From Streptococcus parasanguinis (GTDB lineage: Bacteria > Bacillota > Bacilli > Lactobacillales > Streptococcaceae), in the NCBI RefSeq assembly GCF_023109675.1, contig NZ_JALDUR010000006.1, positions 1-64,000 of the forward strand: a DNA stretch of 64,000 bases. Reading direction: 5' to 3'. The notes beneath the pieces are model-generated. The model did no database searches. It saw only the letters and a list, made by a program, of their open reading frames with translations, and was not told where the DNA came from. The stretch's first letter is position 1. Every line of letters starts with the position of its first letter. The position numbers were made by a program, and so were the translations under genes. Of the stretch, positions 23,946-33,782 are shown one piece after another.

Positions 23946-24905
23946 ATGGAAACATACTACAAAGCCATTAACTGGAATGCGATCGAAGATGTCATCGATA
24001 AATCGACCTGGGAAAAACTGACAGAGCAATTCTGGTTGGATACACGTATCCCTTTGTCAAACGACTTGGATGACTGGAGAAAGTTGTCGAATAAAGAAAA
24101 AGACCTAGTTGGTAAAGTCTTTGGGGGATTGACCCTTCTAGATACCATGCAATCTGAAACAGGTGTTCAGGCTCTTCGTGCAGATATTCGTACTCCCCAC
24201 GAAGAAGCTGTCTTTAACAACATCCAATTTATGGAATCTGTCCATGCTAAGTCATACTCTTCTATCTTTTCTACTTTGAATACTAAGTCAGAAATCGAAG
24301 AGATTTTCGAATGGACCAACACCAATCCTTTCCTTCAAAAGAAGGCAGAAATCATCAACGAAATCTATCTCAATGGGACCCCTCTTGAAAAGAAAGTCGC
24401 CAGCGTTTTCCTTGAAACCTTCCTCTTCTACTCTGGTTTCTTCACACCTCTCTACTATCTTGGAAACAACAAATTGGCCAACGTAGCTGAAATCATTAAG
24501 TTGATCATTCGGGACGAATCTGTTCACGGAACCTATATCGGCTACAAGTTCCAACTTGGTTTTAACGAATTACCAGAAGACGAACAAGAAAAACTCAAAG
24601 AGTGGATGTATGATCTTCTCTACACCCTCTATGAGAATGAAGAAGGCTACACAGAGAGCCTCTATGATGGTGTTGGCTGGACTGAGGAAGTCAAGACCTT
24701 CCTTCGCTACAACGCTAATAAAGCCCTCATGAACTTGGGACAAGATCCGCTCTTCCCAGACTCAGCAGATGACGTTAACCCAATCGTCATGAACGGAATC
24801 TCAACCGGTACTTCTAATCACGACTTCTTCTCTCAAGTCGGAAATGGTTACCTTCTCGGTGAAGTAGAAGCCATGCAGGATGACGATTATAACTACGGTT
24901 TATAA
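23946..24905 (+). CDS. nrdF: class Ib ribonucleotide reductase beta subunit
   Basis: NrdF carries the dimetal-tyrosyl radical cofactor (Mn in most class Ib enzymes). From METYYKAINW it is 319 residues. Metal-ligand segments are visible (QSETGVQALRADIRTPHEE, FMESVHAKSYSSIF, IIRDESVHGTYIG). In-frame GTG (23937) and ATG (23940) codons lie just upstream. I chose 23946 because the protein family begins METYY and the purine-rich GAAAG lies at a better distance. Confidence 0.97.
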   Translation: METYYKAINWNAIEDVIDKSTWEKLTEQFWLDTRIPLSNDLDDWRKLSNKEKDLVGKVFGGLTLLDTMQSETGVQALRADIRTPHEEAVFNNIQFMESVHAKSYSSIFSTLNTKSEIEEIFEWTNTNPFLQKKAEIINEIYLNGTPLEKKVASVFLETFLFYSGFFTPLYYLGNNKLANVAEIIKLIIRDESVHGTYIGYKFQLGFNELPEDEQEKLKEWMYDLLYTLYENEEGYTESLYDGVGWTEEVKTFLRYNANKALMNLGQDPLFPDSADDVNPIVMNGISTGTSNHDFFSQVGNGYLLGEVEAMQDDDYNYGL

Positions 24906-24914
24906 GAAGAAAAC

Positions 24915-24932
24915 CCTTTCCAGACGGAAAGG
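24915..24932 (+). terminator. nrdF terminator
   Basis: CCTTTCC-AGAC-GGAAAGG followed by seven Ts, 10 bp after the nrdF stop. Confidence 0.85.
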
Positions 24933-24983
24933 TTTTTTTGTTGCAATCTTTTTCTAATTGGATCTGCTTCTTTTTTGAAAAAA

Positions 24984-25007
24984 GAGGTTGAACAAACATC
25001 CAACCTC
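24984..25007 (-). terminator. alaS terminator
   Basis: GAGGTTG pairs with CAACCTC and is followed on the minus strand by seven Ts. It converges with the nrdF terminator. Confidence 0.85.
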
Positions 25008-25015
25008 TCCTATTA

Positions 25016-27634
25016 TTACAATTTACCTGCTACGGCATCCAACAATTCTTGGATCTTCGCTTGGTTGCTTCCTCCTGCCATGGCCATGTCTGGTTTACCA
25101 CCACCACGTCCATCGACAATTGGAGCCAATTCTTTGATCACATTGCCTGCATGCACTTCTTTTGTCTTGCTGGCAACAAGGACATTGACCTTGTCACCGA
25201 TGGCTGCGACAAGAACAAGCACATCAGAGTAATCTTTTTGTTTCCAGTTATCCGCAAAGGTACGAAGGGCACCTGCATCTGATACTGAAACTTGGCTGGC
25301 GATGTAACGGTGTCCGTTTGCTTCTTGAACATTCTTGAAGACATCACCTGCTGCTGCAGCCGCTGCTTTTTCCTTCAATTCTGCATTTTCTTTTTGCAAT
25401 TGACGGAGTTGCTCTTGAAGGCCTTCCACCTTGTGAGGGACTTCTTTGAGTTGAGGGGCTTTTAAGGTTGCTGCGACTGCTTTCAGAGCATCTTCTTGAT
25501 CACGATAAGCTTCGAAGGCTTCCTTGCCAGTCACTGCCAAGATACGACGAGTTCCTGACCCAATCCCTTCTTCTTTGACAATCTTGAAGAGACCGATTTC
25601 AGAAGTATTGCCTACATGGGTACCACCACAGAGTTCCACTGAGTAGTCACCGATGGTGACAACACGGACTTCTTTACCGTATTTCTCACCAAAGAGGGCC
25701 ATAGCACCCATTTCTTTGGCTGTATCAATATCAGTCTCAACAGTCTTGACTGCAATGGCTTCCCAGATCTTCTCATTGACTTGTTGCTCAATAGCGCGTA
25801 ATTCTTCAGGAGTTACAGCTTGGAAGTGGGTAAAGTCAAAGCGAAGGAATTCTACTTCGTTGAGAGATCCTGCTTGGGTTGCGTGGTTACCAAGAATATT
25901 GTGAAGAGCCGCATGGAGCAAGTGAGTTGCTGTGTGGTTCTTCATAACACGGTGACGACGATTAGTGTCAATGGCCAAGGTGTATTCTTGGTTCAAGGCA
26001 AGAGGAGCAAGGACTTCAACGGTATGGAGTGGCTGTCCATTTGGTGCTTTTTGAACATCTGTCACTGTCGCTACGACGTTTCCTGCAGCATCCAAGATTT
26101 GACCATGGTCCGCAACTTGTCCACCCATTTCAGCGTAGAATGGAGTTTCTGCAAAGATCAGTGATGCAGTTCCTTCTGAAACAGCCTCTACTTCAGCATT
26201 ATCTGCTACGATAGCCACCAACTTAGAAGGCAATTGGCTGGCATTGTAGTTGAAGCTACTTTCAACTGTAATGTTTTGAAGGGTTTCATTTTGCATCCCC
26301 ATAGATCCACCTTTGACAGCAGATGCACGCGCACGTTCTTGTTGTTCCTTCATAGCCGCTTCAAAACCGTCACGATCGACCGTCATTCCAGCTTCTTCAG
26401 CGATTTCTTCTGTCAATTCCACTGGGAATCCATAAGTATCGTAGAGTTTAAAGACATCCTGACCAGCGATAACCGTTTGACCTTTTTCTTTCAAGTCTGC
26501 TACGATAGTTTCTGCAAAGTGTTGACCAGAGTTCAAGGTACGAGCAAATGATTCTTCTTCACTCTTGATGATTTTTTCGATGAAGTCTTGTTTTTCAAGT
26601 ACTTCTGGGTAGTAGCTTTCCATGATCTTCCCAACGGTTGGAACCAATTTATACAAGAAGGTTCCTTCGATCCCCAATTTTTGACCATGCATGGAAGCAC
26701 GACGGAGGAGACGACGAAGAACGTAACCGCGTCCTTCATTACCAGGAAGAGCTCCATCTCCAATCGCAAATGAAAGCGAACGGATGTGGTCAGCAATCAC
26801 CTTGAAGCTCATGTTATCGCCATCTGGATCGTAGGTTTTACCAGACATCTTTTCTACTTCACGGATGATTGGCATGAAGAGGTCTGTTTCAAAGTTGGTC
26901 TTCGCCCCTTGGATAACGGCTACCAAACGTTCCAAACCTGCGCCCGTATCAATGTTCTTGTGTGGCAATTCCTTGTATTCGCTACGAGGAACTGCTGGGT
27001 CAGCGTTAAATTGTGACAAGACAATGTTCCAGATTTCGATGTAACGGTCGTTTTCGATATCTTCTGCAAGCAGACGAAGGCCGATGTTTTCTGGGTCAAA
27101 AGCTTCTCCACGGTCAAAGAAGATTTCTGTATCTGGTCCAGAAGGCCCTGCACCGATTTCCCAAAAGTTGTCTTCGATTGGGATCAAGTGACTTGGATCC
27201 ACCCCAACAGCGATCCAACGGTTGTATGAATCCTTGTCATCAGGGTAATAGGTCATGTAAAGTTTGTCTTTAGGGAAATCAAACCATTCCGGACTTGTCA
27301 AAAGCTCATAAGCCCACGTAATGGCTTCATCACGGAAGTAATCTCCAATAGAGAAGTTCCCCAACATTTCAAACATGGTATGGTGACGAGCAGTCTTCCC
27401 TACGTTTTCGATATCATTGGTACGGATGGCTTTTTGAGCATTAGTAATCCGCGGGTTTTCAGGTTTGATGGTTCCATCGAAGTATTTCTTAAGAGTGGCA
27501 ACCCCTGAGTTGATCCACAAAAGTGTTGGATCGTTTACTGGAACCAAGCTAACAGATGGTTCTACTGAGTGGCCTTTGCTTGCCCAGAAATCAAGCCACA
27601 TTTGGCGGACTTGTGCACTAGATAATTGTTTCAT
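25016..27634 (-). CDS. alaS: alanyl-tRNA synthetase
   Basis: AlaS attaches alanine to tRNA-Ala and edits mischarged tRNA. The 872 residues comprise the class II catalytic core (about 1-250, [19 protein letters not shown] and the motif 3 region [15 protein letters not shown]), the editing domain with [11 protein letters not shown] and CGGTH zinc residues, and the C-terminal DHHA1 domain with [15 protein letters not shown]. It is the second gene behind an alanine T-box, 24 bp after the LURP-one-like gene. Confidence 0.99.
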   Translation of the reverse strand: MKQLSSAQVRQMWLDFWASKGHSVEPSVSLVPVNDPTLLWINSGVATLKKYFDGTIKPENPRITNAQKAIRTNDIENVGKTARHHTMFEMLGNFSIGDYFRDEAITWAYELLTSPEWFDFPKDKLYMTYYPDDKDSYNRWIAVGVDPSHLIPIEDNFWEIGAGPSGPDTEIFFDRGEAFDPENIGLRLLAEDIENDRYIEIWNIVLSQFNADPAVPRSEYKELPHKNIDTGAGLERLVAVIQGAKTNFETDLFMPIIREVEKMSGKTYDPDGDNMSFKVIADHIRSLSFAIGDGALPGNEGRGYVLRRLLRRASMHGQKLGIEGTFLYKLVPTVGKIMESYYPEVLEKQDFIEKIIKSEEESFARTLNSGQHFAETIVADLKEKGQTVIAGQDVFKLYDTYGFPVELTEEIAEEAGMTVDRDGFEAAMKEQQERARASAVKGGSMGMQNETLQNITVESSFNYNASQLPSKLVAIVADNAEVEAVSEGTASLIFAETPFYAEMGGQVADHGQILDAAGNVVATVTDVQKAPNGQPLHTVEVLAPLALNQEYTLAIDTNRRHRVMKNHTATHLLHAALHNILGNHATQAGSLNEVEFLRFDFTHFQAVTPEELRAIEQQVNEKIWEAIAVKTVETDIDTAKEMGAMALFGEKYGKEVRVVTIGDYSVELCGGTHVGNTSEIGLFKIVKEEGIGSGTRRILAVTGKEAFEAYRDQEDALKAVAATLKAPQLKEVPHKVEGLQEQLRQLQKENAELKEKAAAAAAGDVFKNVQEANGHRYIASQVSVSDAGALRTFADNWKQKDYSDVLVLVAAIGDKVNVLVASKTKEVHAGNVIKELAPIVDGRGGGKPDMAMAGGSNQAKIQELLDAVAGKL

Positions 27635-27658
27635 ATTTGTCTCCTAATTTTTTTAAGA

Positions 27659-28144
27659 TTAATTTGCGCCAGCTTCTAACATTTCGACATAATCGATGGC
27701 GACACAAAGTGAGATGACTAAATCAGCGTATTCATCCTCATACACCGATACTTGGTAGGTAGAGGTGAGATGAAAGAGTTCTTTGCTAATCTCAGCGACG
27801 ATTTGATCCCGATCATCGAATAATTTGAATTCTAGGTCCCAGATATTTCCTTGTACCCGCAGTCCCAAATCTTCGATATCGTACTTATCCCTGAAGAGCG
27901 TCAGCTTTTTATGGATAAAAAAGCAGTCCCCATCCTTCAACTCAACCACAAACTTGGGAAGAAAGCTGATTGTTTTTTTAGTAATGTGGCTCACTTCTTT
28001 CCCATTCTTATCATAGATGGTAAAAGTCTTGGGAATCTTAAGAAAAGATCCCTCAACCTGGTATTCAACATCTCCCAACTCATCTTTGATATCGAACCGC
28101 TCGCCACCCAATCGAAATTTTTGTTTCACTTGATAGGTTCGCAT
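27659..28144 (-). CDS. LURP-one-related (DUF567-like) protein of unknown function
   Basis: The 161 residues begin MRTYQVKQKFRLGGERFDIKD and form alternating beta strands (VKQKF, FDIKDE, YQVEGSF, FTIYDKNG, FVVELKDGD, YDIEDLGL) typical of the tubby-like LURP-one fold. The cellular role of the bacterial members is unknown. An open frame runs upstream to 28237, but it would read through the T-box, so I placed the start at 28144, where AAAGGAG sits 7 nt before the ATG. It shares the alanine-responsive leader with alaS. Confidence 0.85.
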   Translation of the reverse strand: MRTYQVKQKFRLGGERFDIKDELGDVEYQVEGSFLKIPKTFTIYDKNGKEVSHITKKTISFLPKFVVELKDGDCFFIHKKLTLFRDKYDIEDLGLRVQGNIWDLEFKLFDDRDQIVAEISKELFHLTSTYQVSVYEDEYADLVISLCVAIDYVEMLEAGAN

Positions 28145-28368
28145 CTTTTGATCTCCTTTAAAAAGCTCCAGACAACTGCCCATAAACAAAAGACAAGCCA
28201 CTAAACGAAGGGCGAAAAACCGCGGTACCACCTTCATTCAATGAACTTGTCATTCTTCATTTTATATGCAATTGTCTCAGCCGAGTAGCAAAATCATTTC
28301 TCTTCCATGGCTCGCACCCCCGCCACTTCTCTGATTCCGAGTAACAATGATTTATTCTCAACTATTTC
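28145..28368 (-). promoter_or_regulatory. T-box leader, alanine specifier
   Basis: On the minus strand the T-box sequence AAGGTGGTACCGCGG is at 28234-28220. Stem I can be drawn: GTTGAG pairs with CTCGGC at the base and AATCATT with AATGATT above the specifier loop. The GA motif (CAGAGAAG) and the apical-loop motif (GGGTGCGAGCC) are present. The specifier-loop codon GCT at 28289-28287 reads alanine, which agrees with alaS downstream. Uncharged tRNA-Ala should favour the antiterminator. Confidence 0.9.
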
Positions 28369-28397
28369 ATTATACAAGTTCCAAATGGAACCGTCAA
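28369..28397 (-). promoter_or_regulatory. promoter of the T-box / alaS operon
   Basis: On the minus strand TTGACG (28397-28392) and TATAAT (28374-28369) are 17 bp apart. The -35 lies directly against the prsA stop codon, with no terminator between. Confidence 0.85.
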
Positions 28398-29342
28398 CTA
28401 TTTTTTAGATGATGAGCTGCTATCACTTGTTTGAACACCGATATTTTGCAAATATTGGTTAAATGTTGATTTGAAAGCATCATCTTTGACCTTGATATTG
28501 GCATTGGTCATCGCTTTTGCAATAATGCTACGGATGTAGTTGGTATCTTGCTTACGACCATCAACAATGATCTCTTTCAAACGTTTTTCGTATTTCTTCC
28601 AGTCAGAGCCTTTTTCTGTCTTCTTATTCAATTTGACAATATAGTAGCTAGCAGAATAGTTTTGACCTGCTGAAACTGTGATCACATCTGAAATCCCATT
28701 TTCATCCAACTTAAAGGCAGCTTCTTTGACTTGAGATGGAATATCTGCTGTTCCTGAATCAAACTTGACTTCGCCACCTTTGTCTTTTGTAGCAGTATCT
28801 GTTGAATTGTCTTTGGCGATTTGGGCAAAGTCTGCACCTTCCGCTTTAGCTGCTTCCAACACTTCTTTTGCTTTATCTTCTGAATCTAACTTGATAATTT
28901 GTGCTGTTACTTCTGGTGTGTAAGATTCAAAAGCCGCCTTGTAGTCAGACTCTTTAATATCTTTCTTAGCAGCTTGGTTGACTGCATATTCCAACAACAT
29001 ATTGCTACGGATTTGTTTCTTCGCTGTTTCTTCCGTCAAGCCTTGTTGCGCCAAGTAAGCATCGAATTGCTTGCCTAATTGTTTCTTTTGTTTAGCCAAT
29101 TCTTTATCGACTTCTTTATCAGAAACTTTTGATCCATATTCTTTTTCAAAGACTTTATTGATGGTCATTTGGAAAAGAACTTGTTGAGCACCTTGGTTGT
29201 TTTTGATTTCATTATAGAAATCAGAAACTGTAATCGTGTCCCCTTTCATGGTCACGATATCTTTGTTTGTGCCATTGGCACACGCTGCTAGTGTTACGAC
29301 TGATAGCAAGGTCACAGCACCTGCTACAAGTTTTTTCTTCAT
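28398..29342 (-). CDS. prsA: PrsA/PpmA-type foldase lipoprotein
   Basis: This is an extracellular peptidyl-prolyl isomerase that helps secreted proteins fold. The 314 residues have a lipoprotein signal with lipobox LAAC (about 18-21). A helical chaperone region and a parvulin domain follow (about 145-240, TAQIIKLDSEDKAKEVLEAA, then DKGGEVKFDSGTADIP), and the tail is serine-rich. PpmA is the pneumococcal homologue in the same gene order. An extended -10 (TGGTAAAAT) upstream suggests its own promoter. Confidence 0.95.
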   Translation of the reverse strand: MKKKLVAGAVTLLSVVTLAACANGTNKDIVTMKGDTITVSDFYNEIKNNQGAQQVLFQMTINKVFEKEYGSKVSDKEVDKELAKQKKQLGKQFDAYLAQQGLTEETAKKQIRSNMLLEYAVNQAAKKDIKESDYKAAFESYTPEVTAQIIKLDSEDKAKEVLEAAKAEGADFAQIAKDNSTDTATKDKGGEVKFDSGTADIPSQVKEAAFKLDENGISDVITVSAGQNYSASYYIVKLNKKTEKGSDWKKYEKRLKEIIVDGRKQDTNYIRSIIAKAMTNANIKVKDDAFKSTFNQYLQNIGVQTSDSSSSSKK

Positions 29343-29414
29343 GAAAATTATTCTCCGTTCCTTTTTAAACTTCTTCTATTTTACCACAAATTAGAGAGAA
29401 TACCTTAAATTTAT

Positions 29415-30134
29415 CTAAAAAGAGCTAGGATCTGGCAAGGTTACCGTCTCTGTATTTTTCCGAATCATCAAAATACCATCTCCAAGTGGCACCAAACTAG
29501 CGGTCAAATCTGGATGATTGAGAGTCGCATGAAAGAGGTTCTGAAGCCCCCGGTAAATGGTTCGTTGCCCACGACGCACTTCCATGATGTCCTTGGCAAC
29601 ATCTCCTCCTTGGAAAATATCATCCAATACCACGACTCCCCCAACCTCTAAGAGTTCGAGAATTCGTGGCAAAAAGACGATGTACTTAGACTTAGCAGAG
29701 TCCATAAAGACAAAGTCATAGGTCTCTGTCAAATCCTGCAAGACATCTACTGCATCTCCTTCAAGCAAGGTGATTTGTTTTCTCTGATCGTATTTAGCCA
29801 GATTTTCCTTAGCAAAGCCAATCATCTCTTCATTCCGATCAATAGTGGTAATTTGTGCATCGGGAGCATTTTCAGCCATTAAGAGCGCTGAAAATCCAAT
29901 TGCTGTCCCAATTTCCAGGATTTTCTTTGGTTGTAGGGCTTGCAGGAGTAATCTAAAGTAAGCTACCGTTTCATGCGGAATAATCGGAATATTTTCCTTG
30001 CGGGCGAATGCTTCTAACTCCTCCAAGGCACCTGCTACCGGTTTTTGACGCGTGCGCATAAAGTCAACGATCTCGTCTTTAACCACTGGCCGGCGCATAT
30101 TGTGGTTGGCATTTTTACTATAAGACTCTACCAT
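29415..30134 (-). CDS. class I SAM-dependent O-methyltransferase (family 3)
   Basis: The 239 residues have the SAM-binding motifs ILEIGTAIGFSALLMA (about 95-110), ITTIDRNEEMI and FVFMDSAKSKY, as in the O-methyltransferase family that includes bacterial TrmR (a tRNA wobble-uridine carboxymethyl methyltransferase). The substrate cannot be deduced here. It starts 1 bp after pepF ends, so the two are co-transcribed. Confidence 0.9.
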   Translation of the reverse strand: MVESYSKNANHNMRRPVVKDEIVDFMRTRQKPVAGALEELEAFARKENIPIIPHETVAYFRLLLQALQPKKILEIGTAIGFSALLMAENAPDAQITTIDRNEEMIGFAKENLAKYDQRKQITLLEGDAVDVLQDLTETYDFVFMDSAKSKYIVFLPRILELLEVGGVVVLDDIFQGGDVAKDIMEVRRGQRTIYRGLQNLFHATLNHPDLTASLVPLGDGILMIRKNTETVTLPDPSSF

Positions 30135-30135
30135 C

Positions 30136-31938
30136 TTATGCGAGTCCTAATTTTTCTACTAGGGCTTCAAATTCATTCAACCGACGTTCAAAGACCGCAA
30201 AGGCTGCGTCCAAGTAGTCTTCTTTTTCCATATCCACACCTGCTTTACGGATGACATTGAGTGGATAGTCAGAATTTCCAGCCTTCAAGTAGTCGATATA
30301 TTTATCACGATCTTCTTGTGTTCCATGAACAATCTTTTCAGCTAAGGCCGAAGCTGCTGCAAAACCAGTTGAATATTGGAAAACGTAGTAGTTATAGTAG
30401 AAGTGAGGAATTCGAGCCCATTCATATTGGATCTCAGGGTTGTCTTCTTTTGAAAGACCATAGTATTTTTCATTGAGCTCTGCATAGAGGTTGTTTAAGA
30501 ACTCACTAGTCAAAACAGTACCTTCTTGGTCTGCTTTATGGATAGCATGCTCAAATTCAGCAAACTGCGTTTGACGGAAGACAGTTCCACGGAAGCCATC
30601 CAAGAAGTGATTCAAAATCGCAAAGCGAGTTGCATCGTCTTCTACTTCTTCTAACAGACGTTCGGTCAAGATATTTTCATTGGTTGTAGATGCGATTTCA
30701 GCAAGGAAGATGGAATAGTCCCCATAGACATAAGGTTGGGTTTCACGGGTATAACTAGAATGCATACTGTGACCAGTTTCATGCACCAAGGTGAAGAGAT
30801 TGTCCAATGTATCTTGCCAGTTCAACAACATGAAGGCATTGGTATCATAAGAACCACCTGAATAAGCACCCGAGCGTTTTCCTTGGTTGACATGCACATC
30901 AATCCACCGTTCGCTGAAGGCACGTTTCACACGAGAAAGGTAGTCCTCACCCAAAACAGCCAAGACTTCTTCTGCTTTGGCCAATGATTCTTCATAGGTA
31001 AACTTGTAGTCTGTATCGGATAATGGCGTATACATATCGTACATCTTCAAGTCTGAGATTCCTAGAATTTTTGAACGCAATTGCACATAGCGTTGCAAGA
31101 GTGGCAAATGTTTGTTCACCGCTGCTACCAAGCTATCATAAACACTTTCTGGTACAAAGTTTTCAGAAAGGGCCGCTTCACGGGCAGATGAGAATTTGCG
31201 AACTTTGGCATTGAAGTTGTGAACTTTCACATTGGTTTGTAAGGTTTTAGCATAGGTATGTTGGTACTGTTCATAAACCTTGTAGAGGCCTTCGTAAGCT
31301 TCTTTACGAACGGCACGATCTTTTGATTCTACCAAAGAAATATAGTTTCCATGGGTTAATTGAACTTCTTCGCCCTTGTCATCATGCACAGTTGGGAAAA
31401 CAATATCTGCATTGTCCAAAATTTCAAAAGTTTCACCACCAGCCGCAAAGATCTCACCAGCACCTGCAAGTAATTCCTCTTCTTTTTGAGACAAGACATG
31501 TTCTTTTTTCTCTAGCAGACGATCAAAATAATGACCATATTGTTCCAAGGCTGGAACTTCACTCACAAAGGCTTTGTATTGCTCATCCGTAATGGCCATG
31601 AATTCAGGCTCATAGAAGGCAAAGGTTTCACCTAACAAGCTATAAAGAGACATCCCTTTTGATTGGTACTCTTGGTATTTAGCCACTCGTGTGTCTTGGT
31701 CATTTTTCATATGGGCATAGACGTAGACCTTTTCTAAACGACGACTCAATTCCAAATATGCATTGGTTGTATCCAACAGTGTTTGCGCTGAATCCAACAA
31801 ATGGCCAGCATAGTGGCTTGCTGCTTTAATATCTGTAGCTAAGCTTGCTGCTTCTTCTTCCCAAGCTTGATCTGTCGCAAAAATTGTCGACAAATCCCAT
31901 TGGTATTTTTCATCAATTTCATTACGTTGTTTTACCAT
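30136..31938 (-). CDS. pepF: oligoendopeptidase F
   Basis: This is a cytoplasmic M3 zinc metallopeptidase that cuts short peptides. The 600 residues have the zinc motif HETGHSMHS (about 387-395, HExxH) with a downstream Glu ligand in the NENILTE region. An extended -10 (TGCTAAAAT) about 25 bp upstream indicates a promoter inside the 72-bp gap after coiA. A GGAGG ribosome-binding site is present. Confidence 0.96.
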   Translation of the reverse strand: MVKQRNEIDEKYQWDLSTIFATDQAWEEEAASLATDIKAASHYAGHLLDSAQTLLDTTNAYLELSRRLEKVYVYAHMKNDQDTRVAKYQEYQSKGMSLYSLLGETFAFYEPEFMAITDEQYKAFVSEVPALEQYGHYFDRLLEKKEHVLSQKEEELLAGAGEIFAAGGETFEILDNADIVFPTVHDDKGEEVQLTHGNYISLVESKDRAVRKEAYEGLYKVYEQYQHTYAKTLQTNVKVHNFNAKVRKFSSAREAALSENFVPESVYDSLVAAVNKHLPLLQRYVQLRSKILGISDLKMYDMYTPLSDTDYKFTYEESLAKAEEVLAVLGEDYLSRVKRAFSERWIDVHVNQGKRSGAYSGGSYDTNAFMLLNWQDTLDNLFTLVHETGHSMHSSYTRETQPYVYGDYSIFLAEIASTTNENILTERLLEEVEDDATRFAILNHFLDGFRGTVFRQTQFAEFEHAIHKADQEGTVLTSEFLNNLYAELNEKYYGLSKEDNPEIQYEWARIPHFYYNYYVFQYSTGFAAASALAEKIVHGTQEDRDKYIDYLKAGNSDYPLNVIRKAGVDMEKEDYLDAAFAVFERRLNEFEALVEKLGLA

Positions 31939-32010
31939 TTCGATTAATCCTCCAATGGTACTATTTTAGCATAAAAATGAACATTTCGGGAGGATTTCTA
32001 TCTTAGAAAG

Positions 32011-32961
32011 TTAGCTTTTCTGTTGAGCATAAAAACGTGGGGGATAAAGGATCTGAACGGGTTGGATTCCTTGCGACTGATAATAGGTCATAAATTGCTG
32101 GTAGTAACCTTCTACATCCTCTTTAATTTGGAGCAAGTTCTGTGAAAGGATCGGACGACAAAGAGGATAAAAGAAATCTAGCCCCAGTTCCATCAGATGG
32201 TGTCCCTGCATATAGAGTTCTTCCTGAAGCTTCAGCCACTTTGGATGACGATAAAAGAGTTGCTGCTGTATATACGTTAAAAATGTACGATCGAGCTCGA
32301 CTGCCATTTGCTGCATGGGTTGCGAAAGATAAGGGGTCCGTAAGACTTCCAGTAAAGACCTTTGGCCAAAAGGGAAAATTTCTGTTTGATAATGCAATCG
32401 CCCTCGTAAATCCTCATGGATGAGGTATTGCAGACGTAGCTCTTTCTTTGTCAGATCCAATTCCCAAAGATGGAACCCGCGATTCTGACTAAAATAAAGA
32501 AAGCCAGCCTGCAGCTTTGTTAGTCTTTTCTTGAGCCACAACTTTTTACCAAGTAACCAATAGACCTGGTAACCGTGGGATCGATAATCATCGCTTCTCT
32601 CCTTCAAGCGTTCTAAAGATAGAGAGCTGCACTGCACTTCCAAAGCTAAGTTCTTGTCTACTACCAAAAGATCGGCAATTTGTTGAAAGTCTGCTAAATA
32701 ACTTTCTACCTCTGTTTTAGACTCCTTAGAGGCCCAGTTATAAAGACTGGCTTTCAATTCCAGATGTTCAAAACTCTCAGCTTCGTGATGATAGGGACAA
32801 TGCTGTAATTCTACATGAGCAAAATGAGCCCGTAGAACCGAGCCATTTTTTAGACGCACTGGACTATGACATGCTAGACAATAGAAGGGCCCTTCTGTCA
32901 CAGCTGGGATCTCTTCCAAACAGTTCCACCGCTTTTGATTGTTATCCATGGCAATAAACAT
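32011..32961 (-). CDS. coiA: competence protein CoiA
   Basis: CoiA is a late competence protein needed for processing or recombination of incoming single-stranded DNA. The 316 residues start with a zinc-ribbon-like segment (FYCLACHSPVRLKNG, CPYHHEAESFEH). The nuclease-like core (about 70-165, VESYLADFQQIADLLV, LALEVQCSSLS) follows. AGGAGG stands 7 nt before the ATG. A degenerate CIN-box lies upstream. Confidence 0.95.
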   Translation of the reverse strand: MFIAMDNNQKRWNCLEEIPAVTEGPFYCLACHSPVRLKNGSVLRAHFAHVELQHCPYHHEAESFEHLELKASLYNWASKESKTEVESYLADFQQIADLLVVDKNLALEVQCSSLSLERLKERSDDYRSHGYQVYWLLGKKLWLKKRLTKLQAGFLYFSQNRGFHLWELDLTKKELRLQYLIHEDLRGRLHYQTEIFPFGQRSLLEVLRTPYLSQPMQQMAVELDRTFLTYIQQQLFYRHPKWLKLQEELYMQGHHLMELGLDFFYPLCRPILSQNLLQIKEDVEGYYQQFMTYYQSQGIQPVQILYPPRFYAQQKS

Positions 32962-32983
32962 AGGCCCACCTCCTCATCTATAT

Positions 32984-32991
32984 CATTCGAA
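32984..32991 (-). promoter_or_regulatory. degenerate CIN-box (SigX site) of coiA
   Basis: TTCGAATG on the minus strand is preceded by a T-rich tract and lies about 25 bp before coiA. It differs at two of eight positions from the TACGAATA consensus, which comEA matches exactly. Confidence 0.6.
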
Positions 32992-33000
32992 AAAAAATAA

Positions 33001-33028
33001 GAAAAAGGCTGGAAATTCCAACCTTTTC
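33001..33028 (-). terminator. terminator of the small lipoprotein gene
   Basis: GAAAAGG-TGGAA pairs with TTCCA-CCTTTTTC on the minus strand, 6 bp after the stop. Confidence 0.75.
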
Positions 33029-33034
33029 TTCTTT

Positions 33035-33607
33035 TTATTCTTCAGAATCTGAATCTGAATCATCACTGTCGTCATCTGCAACAGGAGATTTACTCAATTC
33101 TTTCTGCATATCTTTCATTTCTTTACGAGTACTTTCCAACTCTTCACGAGCATCTTTCAAGATTTCGATCAAAGCTTCACGGTCTTCTTTAGGAACGACT
33201 GTGCTATCTGAACCGATGCTTTCCAAGCCTTCATTAAAGATATCTTTTTGGTTTTCTAAGCCTTGCTTTAAGGTACTAATCATTGCATCGTATTGTTCTT
33301 TTGCAGGACCTGTCACAGAAGTACCTGCTTCTTCAGTAAGTGAAACAGATTGATCCATTAATTTTGCAAACAACTTTTTAAAGTCTCCAACTGTTTTAGC
33401 CTTGCTGATTTCAGCGTCTGTTAAGAGGCTAGAAGATGAAGTCTCTTCTGAATCTGTTGAAGTATCCTTGCTTTTTAAAGTGTTGGCAGATTTGCTCGTC
33501 ACTTTAGTAGTTGATTGACTATTTGAAGTTTCCTTCTTTGTGTCTTGTTTGTTTGAACAAGCAGCTAGGGAAACAATCGTCAAAAGAGCAGCTGTCGATA
33601 AGATCAT
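33035..33607 (-). CDS. small lipoprotein of unknown function (start out of frame by one base)
   Basis: The 190 residues begin MILSTAALLTIVSLAACSN, a lipoprotein signal with lipobox LAAC. A Ser/Thr/Lys-rich linker (about 20-60), helical segments (about 65-165) and an acidic Asp/Ser tail follow. Function is not recognised. The best ribosome-binding site (AAGGAG) is 8 nt before another ATG at 33615, which reads Met-Lys-Lys and then stops at TGA. The A6 tract there would need a seventh A to fuse MKK to the lipoprotein frame. Expression may use re-initiation at the overlapping ATGA. Confidence 0.75.
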   Translation of the reverse strand: MILSTAALLTIVSLAACSNKQDTKKETSNSQSTTKVTSKSANTLKSKDTSTDSEETSSSSLLTDAEISKAKTVGDFKKLFAKLMDQSVSLTEEAGTSVTGPAKEQYDAMISTLKQGLENQKDIFNEGLESIGSDSTVVPKEDREALIEILKDAREELESTRKEMKDMQKELSKSPVADDDSDDSDSDSEE

Positions 33608-33646
33608 TTTTTCATAAAATGGTCTCCTTCATATTAATTTTACCTC

Positions 33647-33675
33647 ATTCTACCACCGAATACTTTGATTGTCAA
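33647..33675 (-). promoter_or_regulatory. promoter of the small lipoprotein gene
   Basis: On the minus strand TTGACA (33675-33670) and TAGAAT (33652-33647) are 17 bp apart, with an extended -10 TGG. Confidence 0.8.
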
Positions 33676-33707
33676 ATTAATCGCTAGTTCTTAATAATAG
33701 CAAATAA

Positions 33708-33746
33708 GTTGGACAAAACACTGTGAAATCAGTGTTTCTGTCCAAC
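33708..33746 (-). terminator. terminator of the MFS gene
   Basis: A long hairpin (GTTGGACA-AACACTG paired with CAGTGTTT-GTCCAAC, with one mismatch) is followed on the minus strand by a T-rich stretch, about 35 bp after the MFS stop. Confidence 0.7.
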
Positions 33747-33782
33747 TCCTCGATGATTAGTCATACAATTGTAACAATTTCA

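Noticed and set aside
28145..28237. An N-terminal extension of the LURP-one-like frame
   Set aside because: It reads through the T-box antiterminator and terminator region. The AAAGGAG site fits the ATG at 28144.
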